Source: Orobanche coerulescens (lineage: Eukaryota; Streptophyta; Magnoliopsida; Lamiales; Orobanchaceae). From it: a stretch of 64,000 nt of DNA. Of the stretch, positions 57,555-64,000 are shown piece after piece. Numbering within the stretch: position 1 is the stretch's first letter; each line of letters begins with the position of its first letter. A program made the position numbers and the translations under genes. The notes under the pieces were generated by a model. The model saw only the letters and a list, made by a program, of their open reading frames with translations, was not told where the DNA came from and did not search any database. Where the stretch lies: positions 34,992,001 to 35,056,000 of the forward strand of contig CM065818.1 of the NCBI GenBank assembly GCA_033398695.1, given 5' to 3'.

Positions 57555-60205
57555 TAAATGGTATCGGAGCTTAGGTTGTTTCCACCTAGGTTGTCGGGTC
57601 GATGGTGTCTATCGAGTTTTGTCTCGTCGGATTTTATCCGGTAGTCGTGTCGCGACGTCGTGCGAGTTTGTTGGTCGTGATTAGTATCGTGGGGCGATCA
57701 TCATCTTCGTGCGACTGTGGTGTAAGTCTCCCTTCTTTGTGTTGTGCCTCGTGTGACACGAGCTATTTTTATGATTTATTCGCTAAGTGACGGAATCCTC
57801 TTATGGATTTTGATTTCTTGATACGTGACTATTTGACTCTCATATTTCTTTCATGTGAGGAGTAGTTCTTTGGATTGTGCATGTTGGACTCTATTTCTTT
57901 TTCCATTGCGTGAGTTCCTTTGTGATAGCTTTCGGTATCTTACCGATTGAATTTTATTTGAAAATCGATTCCTTTAACCGAGTTGTTGGCCTTGACCGTT
58001 TTGACGGTAGTTGGGTGTTTTCAAATGATTTTGTGAGTTTTGATAAGTACTACCGTCATCGACCTTTTTGGGCATTCTTGTAATTGGTTTTTAGCACTGG
58101 TGGGTTCGTAGCGGGACCACGGCGCTATATTGTTCCTTGTAATTACACGAAAATTTTGGGGCATTCTAACCCATTGAATTATTTTTGAAAACCTTGAGTA
58201 TCTTAGAAAATTAAAATTCGAGACGTACTTTTAAAGCGAATTATTTTCTTGCGGTGTTTTCAAGGTGTTTTCTAATGCCGCAATACATTTCAAAAATTTC
58301 GGTTGAGGACCAAAAATATTTTTGAGATATTTTCAAATGCGATTGCTTAGACCCAAGGGTCGAATATTTTGAAAGTTTTTCACTAAAGGAAAGGTGTCCT
58401 CATTTTTGTTCAAACTCAAGATGATTTTCAAAGTCTCGATAATGGAGTTTGCACTACTTTATGTAAAATGAAACACAAGATCAACTGTTGTTTACAAACA
58501 TTTTTCAAAAGCTGGTTCTCATTTTTAAAAACCAATCATTCCTGTTTGCGGACCGGAAATGCGTGTATGGTTTTCGAACTTTCGTTACGGTGTCAACCCC
58601 GAATTGTGATTGAATTGGTGGCGTGAGTGTCGAGTCGTTCGCCACGCATATGTTTTGTTGGCCCTCGTGAGAGGTGTGAGCTAGTGTTTCTTGTTTATCG
58701 CCTCGTGGCGATTTGCGTATTGTCGCACTAGTGTGGGTTGTTAAAGCACGGATTTTTATGCGTTATACACATGGGTGATTGTTTCATGATGTTTGTGATT
58801 GTGTGATGGTATCGTTCGGGATGTTGTAATCTTGAATGATGCCGTTGTTGTTGTTGTGATTTTTGTATGCGTTGATATGTTATCTTTGAGTTGGCATCTC
58901 CGGTATGTTGTTTTGCGGTGTTTTAATCCATTGTATCGGCGATTGTATTTTCGGTATGCCGAGCCGAGTGTTTCAACCGTGGTGTGCCGGGGGCATGCAC
59001 GTACCAATTATCTTTCGTCACGGGATCTAGTTTTGCGAGTTGGGTTCCGAGTCTTTCGGGCGCGAACTTCAGATATCGAATCGGCTTTGAGAGGCCTTTG
59101 AAGGATGTTACGTCGGTTGCTTGTTGTGTCGTCACCTTGATTTTCTTTGTTGTGAGTTGCGGGCGACCTTCTTTTATAAGAGGTCGAATGTAGTACCGTG
59201 TTGTTTTTAGACTTGTATTTTCTCTTTCTCGATCTATCGATTCGCTCGTGTTCGTTGATCTTATCTGAACTTGTTTTGTACTTGGGTTCATCATTGAGCA
59301 GTGTGATCTTGTTTTGGGTCAATCGGTTATCATTGTCACTTTCCGAATTCGGTTCGATTCTTGTGAACCTTGTTCGGAAGTAACATCTTTGGTTCTACTA
59401 GTTCTTTTATTCGAAGTGGTGGATCTTGAACTTTTACATTTTCGACTCTGTCGACTCGTTTATGTTCGTTGACATTTCGAGCTTGTCTGCTCCTTGCTTT
59501 TGTTGATCGAGCGAGTGTGGTATTATTTCGGAATAACTCGTTTGTCGTTGTGACTTTTCTATTGCTATTCCCTTTCATGTGGATCTTATGTGAATGCATA
59601 CGTTGTTGTTTTCACGGATCATATATTGTCTCGAGTCGAGATGTGAACCTTGGAGTTGTTGTTTGAACTTTATTGTTCTTTGTGATTCGAACATGATTCT
59701 TCGATCTTTGTTGTCTCGATCGTTGTGGTTTGATCGTTTGATTGTTCGGTTTATATTGACCTCGTTCGTGATTGGCGAACATTCGGGCTCCTTCGTAATT
59801 CCCTTGATTCGGGAAATTAGTTTCGTTTTCGATCTTCCACCCTTAGGCGGTGGGATTTCGTGTTTGTTCGGTTGACTCGCGTTTTGATTGATGTACCGTT
59901 GGGTTGGTCAATCATATTGATTTTCGTTCGTTGTGTTTTGTGATTGTCGGATAATTGACTTGGCTATATTATCCGTTTGATAACGTTGTCACTTGTTGGT
60001 TTTATTATATCCCTAACGGCGACGGCGTTGTGTTGGTCGCCGTGGAGCGTGTTTTCACGCCGTATACTCCTTTGCGTTGTTTGTAACATTTCGCCGTTGG
60101 GCGTTAGTTACGCATTCTTGTGTATCTCGTTGAGTTTTCTGGCGGAATATTTCTTCTCCTACTTGTTTTAAGTTTGGGACGAAACTTCTTTTAAGGAGGG
60201 TAGAA
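57555..60205 (+). mobile_element. Family C internal region (2,651 bp)
   Basis: Primer site TGGTATCGGAGC at 57559-57570 (11 of 12 bases match the tRNA-iMet complement). Downstream hairpin TAGGT/ACCTA at 57572-57588, whose loop differs from that of A and B. Polypurine tract AAGGAGGGTAGAA at 60193-60205. No gag or pol similarity seen; the relic GRM codons at the end are as in array B. Confidence 0.9.
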
Positions 60206-63200
60206 TGTAATATCCGCAATTTTCGATTTCCGGTAATTTCTTTTTTGGTGAAGTCTGTTTTGACGACTTCGCTCATGTCCGTTTCGTCATTACGAGAATG
60301 ATTAATTCTACACTTTTTGACATCCGAGTTCGTTTGGTGTCGTTTCGTTGAGTTACGTGCTTTTTAGCGACTTTTCGCACTTGAGTTCGATTCTTGCGAA
60401 TCTCGTCAAAGCTGTTGTTTGAGTTTCCCGCAAGTCCGTTTAACTTTGTTAGGCGTGTTGTGAACTTCGGTTTGGTTATTCGATCACGTATCGTGATTTA
60501 GGCGTTTTGGGCCATTTTGTAATTTCTTGAAAGTTACGGGTATCCGTATCTGTAATTGTTGTCTCGACCCGTTTCTTGGTCGCGTATGACTAATTATGGT
60601 ATTACGCTTTCATTTGAGTCGTTTATGTTGTCTGCGAACTTTTCGTCGTGTTCGTTCCGTGCGTTTTCGGAAATCGGGTCGTCGAGCCACAGGCGATTGC
60701 GGGATGGCAGGTGGCCGGACGATTGCGGGCACCGGCCGGACGGTGCGGCAGGAACCGGCGTAGCGCACGCTTCGGCCGGAAGGCTGCGCGCTAACCGGCA
60801 GTGTAAGCGCCTGTGCCGATGGCTAGCGTCTGTTATCGGGCACGGGCGATGGGGTTTACGAGGTTACGGACTCGGTCGGGATCGGCGAGTAGCGCACGCT
60901 ACGCCGGCGTAGCGCGCGCTAGTCGGCGGCGTAGCGCCGCTGTCGGCCGGCTAGCGTCGTTACTGGCAGGCGATTCGATCCGGTGGCTCTTTGGGCAGTC
61001 GGCTGTAGCGCAGCATCCGGCCGTAGCGCACGCTAGCGGAGTTGGGTCGGCGGGTTTGGTCGGCGGGGTTGGTCGAGTGATGCCGGGTCGTGTGGGCCAC
61101 TGGCCGAGGGTGCTCGGCCGATCTGGCCGATAGCGCACGCTAGTCGGAAGGCTAGCGCACGCTGGGCCGCCCCGATATAAATATGGTTGACGTCACATTT
61201 CACTTCGTTTTCATTTCCTTCCTTCTCCATCCGCGAGTGGCGATTCATGGGCGACGAAGCCATGTTGTTTAACAACAAATCCATGAAGTCCTTGAGTTCA
61301 TAACATCAATCTATCGTCCGTTATCAACCTTTGATTCGAATCAAGGTAATCTTCCTTAGAACCCTAATTTCGTGAATTTGGGGATTTTTGCATTTTAAAT
61401 CCGATTCGTTCCGTGTTGTTGATTAATTCATGATGGGTATGATTAATCTTGATAGTATTCTTGTGTTTAACATCATTTAATCCATTGTTCTTCGTCGAAT
61501 CGAAGTATATTTCTTGATTTCCTTGAATTGACTTTTCGGGGATTTGTCCCGATCTCGTTTTCATCCGTTTTCGATGGATCGATTATGGTTAAATGATGTT
61601 GTTAAACATATTCTATGGATTGTATATCCATATTTCAACTTGGAATTCCGTTTTGGGTTTTGGCCAACGAATCGTGTTCTTGGCCGTTTTGGGGAAATCA
61701 GTGAACTTTCGTCATTCGTTCTTTCAATTCAACGGGTTTGGGTCGTCTAATGGAATTCATGTCAGTGTTATTATTTGTCCTTCGTAGTTTATGAACGTGA
61801 GTTGGCGTTCGGTGGAGTCGGCGGGTTCGTAGTCGGTTCGGGCCAACCTACTTGGTCGATTCTCCGCGTTGTTCTTATTCGAGGCAAGTACCTTGTCCAT
61901 ACATTTCTTGTTTCGCGGATATGATGATTGGTGATCGTCTTGGTTTGTTTGTTTGTTTGAAATGAGTTTTCAAAAGATTTGGTTAGCCTCGTTAAAGGCC
62001 CCTTTCAAAACCGTGTGTGTTTTGTGATTGGTGTGGTTCGTGAATAACTATGTGAATTCTATGTATATGCTTGGTGTTCATGTTGCACTTGGTATTGTGT
62101 GTGGCGTATATTATTTCATTTCGGTGCGTTGTGAATTGACGTGGTGTTTTGCTAAGTGTTTGATGCCTCAGGCGAATTGTTTGAATATCCTTGATGTGAT
62201 ATGTTATTTGTGTGAATGTGTGGATATGGTTGAAGGTCTACGGTGGCACATGGCATGTGATCATGTGGCGAGGATGCAACAAGTGATTGATCCAACCGTG
62301 AGAGCTCGAGATAATCTACGGTGGCACATGGCATGTGATCATGTGGCCAGGATGCAACAAGCGATTGATCCAACCGTGAGATGTGTGTGATTTGTTTCGC
62401 TAGCGGCTCGGGAGGGTCCTTCGAGGCCTCGAGTGGGATGTCGGTGGTATCGTCCGGTCCTAGGCGATGCGCGTGCGTGATTATGTTTCGTTGATTTTAC
62501 GTCCGTTGAGGACACGTGATGTTGGGCTCGACCTGTAAATTGTTGGTGATTTCCTATTTGCGAAAACAAAACCTTTGAAATTTGTGACCTATTGATTTTG
62601 GAAAGAGAAGGATTTTATAATCCTAAATTGTTTTCTATTAAAACTCTCGATGGCATTTTAAACTGTTTTGTAAATTGTTTCCCTTATTTGCGATCTTTCG
62701 GTTTTGGAAATGTTTACCCAAACTCTTGCCTCGGGAAGTACTTTTCTTTACGTTTGGATCTTTGAGGATTCCCGATTATCATTGTTCTTGGAACTTGTAT
62801 TGTATGGCTCGTATTTTTGCACTTGTACTTGCACTAGCAAAACGGTGGAGTTTGCTAACCCCAGTATTCGGGGTGGATGTCTATTTTTGCATTCAGGTTT
62901 TGGAGCATAACACAGGGTCGGCACGAAGGATGATGAAAGATGAACGATACTAATCACACGAGGATCTGTTGACGTCGTTTTGGTCTAGTTGTATTTTCTT
63001 TTCAGCTGCAGTATCTTTTCCCCGTTGTACGGGAGTTTATTGTATTTTGACCCCTGCGTGGGTATGTGTTTGGAATTGAGTTGTATGTATTTGTTGAAAG
63101 ACCAAATCGGTCTACTGAGTCATTTTAGCCTTAAAGGCGAGGTTTAGATGTTTGATTTTAGTTATCAGCCTGGTAGATCCTCGAGGAGAGGGTCTACGGC

Positions 63201-63235
63201 GTGTAATATCCCTGAGCGGATTTGGGGGTGTTACA
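60206..63235 (+). mobile_element. Family C 3' LTR (3,030 bp)
   Basis: Nearly identical to the 5' LTR except for scattered short indels, many in the GC-rich palindrome region. TATA box at 61176-61183. Ends TGTTACA, then GTCTC. Confidence 0.9.
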
Positions 63236-63240
63236 GTCTC
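63236..63240. other. Target-site duplication GTCTC, right of family C element
   Basis: Exact copy of 54508-54512. Confidence 0.92.
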
Positions 63241-64000
63241 TAAGATCAAGATGAAGTTTTCAACCTTACTCTCTCACTCAAATTCGTGATTTTGAGTTCT
63301 TACAAGAAGAAGTTGTCCTCTCTCCTTTTTAAAGACTTTTATTTATAAAAAAAAATGAAAGTCTTCCTTTAACACATGATTGAGGGTATCAAATACACCT
63401 CACATATGTCACCTAGTGACATAAAATAAGTTTAAAAGAGACAAGAGAGGGAGGGGGACGGCCTTAAGGGAGATTTCCAAGAAGACGGGTCGAATTTACT
63501 CGGCTCGTGTACTGGATGTTCGTCAAAACGAATCCCTCGTGTATCGGATGTTCGTCAAACGAATTCGTTTTATTTCCAATGTGTTTGGACTAATTAATTA
63601 ATCCAATTAATTAATTATATCAAACACAAATATATATTTCTCTAAGAAATATAATTTATGAATTAAAGTAATCACCCAGTAACCTACTTACAATTCATAA
63701 GACCGCTATTTGATTTATCCGATAAATTAAACTTAGATATCTAATATCTAATATTATAAGAGAGATTATTAATTCACATTTATCCGTCAATGATCCTATT
63801 GTGCGACTCCGTAGGTTCGTCTCAGCCGGCATTGGGAGGAACCAATGAGTGCGGGCAGCACTTAGCCAGCCTAGCGGGTCGCACTGTAAACCCCGACTGA
63901 GAACGAATGAACGAATCATTCCAGAACCATTATGTCGTGAATACTATATACGTATAGACCCTTCATCAGATGTCCCGGTCAAGTCTTCAGGTCACGGTAA
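63241..64000 (-). mobile_element. Copia 5' LTR, second part, runs off the window
   Basis: Resumes at TAAGATCAAGATG, collinear with the left-hand LTR from about 47122 onward. About 740 bp of LTR should remain beyond 64000. Confidence 0.88.

Larger units (their letters stand above)
54513..63235 (+). mobile_element. Complete non-coding LTR element, family C (8,723 bp)
   Basis: A textbook single insertion: TSD, LTR, internal region, LTR, TSD. LTRs of 3,042 and 3,030 bp flank an internal region of 2,651 bp with primer site and polypurine tract but no protein-coding gene. It is the single-copy counterpart of arrays A and B and the best reference for the family's structure. LTR and internal region are closest to family A. 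The empty site is directly visible in the other copia LTR. Confidence 0.93.
46807..64000 (-). mobile_element. Ty1-copia element (Angela/BARE-1-like), decayed, interrupted by family C element
   Basis: Minus-strand element: left LTR 46807-48625 (3' LTR in element sense), internal region 48626-54194, then the 5' LTR from 54195. The 5' LTR is split at 54512 by a 8.7-kb insertion and resumes at 63241 to the window edge. Domain order in element sense is gag, protease, gag-pre-integrase, integrase, RT, RNase H, the Ty1-copia order. The 1.82-kb LTR beginning TGTTAGGAATATGCCC, and the polypurine tract GCAAGTGGGAGAT, resemble Angela/BARE-1. Frameshifts and stops break every domain junction, so the element is not autonomous now. 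Confidence 0.85.

Noticed and set aside
54513..63235. DNA transposon with TGTAA…TTACA terminal inverted repeats
   Set aside because: The ends are short LTR termini repeated at internal LTR borders. Long direct repeats, PBS, PPT and 5-bp duplications fit an LTR retrotransposon.

Overview
This 64 kb window is plant nuclear heterochromatin built almost entirely of nested LTR retrotransposons. No intact host gene is visible. The plant assignment rests on primer-binding sites matching plant initiator tRNA-Met and tRNA-Asp 3' ends, a Ty1-copia pol with LTRs of the Angela/BARE-1 type, and chromovirus-like polypurine tracts. Almost every open frame is a chance frame inside a repeat.

Layout. (1) 11-2757 plus 19638-19694 is one LTR (family D) of a large non-coding element whose internal region lies off the left edge. 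(2) Inside it, flanked by the 5-bp duplication GTGGG, sits array A (2758-19632, minus strand): a head-to-tail LTR-internal concatemer with a ~5.70 kb period. (3) 19695-20722 is the start of the internal region of an older Athila-like element on the minus strand, with a tRNA-Asp primer site and a short Cys-rich ORF. Its LTR (20723-21596 plus 45863 to about 46549) is split by (4) array B (21597-45857, plus strand): five LTRs and four internal regions, ~5.4 kb period, flanked by ATATG. (5) 46550-46806 is a second partial copy of the Athila-like LTR end, cut by (6) a Ty1-copia element on the minus strand (46807 to beyond 64000) with decayed gag-pol. Its right-hand LTR is split by (7) a complete non-coding element of family C (54513-63235, plus strand), flanked by GTCTC.

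Families A, B, C and D are related large non-autonomous LTR elements (LARD-type). Their LTRs are 2.6-3.0 kb, begin TGTAATATCC and end GGTGTTACA. The internal regions of A, B and C are 2.65-2.81 kb, have a tRNA-iMet primer site and a chromovirus-like polypurine tract, and encode no protein. They must depend on an autonomous partner that is not in this window.

The most interesting signals are these. Two concatemers are each bounded by a single target-site duplication. Short perfect or near-perfect palindromes are clustered in the LTRs: TAGCGYRCGCTA in families A, C and D, CCGCGG-stem hairpins in family B at the matching position, and GTTACGGCCGTAAC at an exact 22-bp period in the Athila-like LTR. 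In every case where a TATA box is visible, the palindromes lie upstream of it. A conserved hairpin at the 3' end of the LTR repeats the element's own 5' terminus. Copy-to-copy differences cluster at CTG/CAG/CCG contexts and look more like long-read basecalling noise at methylated CHG sites than evolution. Relative order of insertion, inferred from nesting: Athila-like first; then D, B and copia; then A into D and C into copia.
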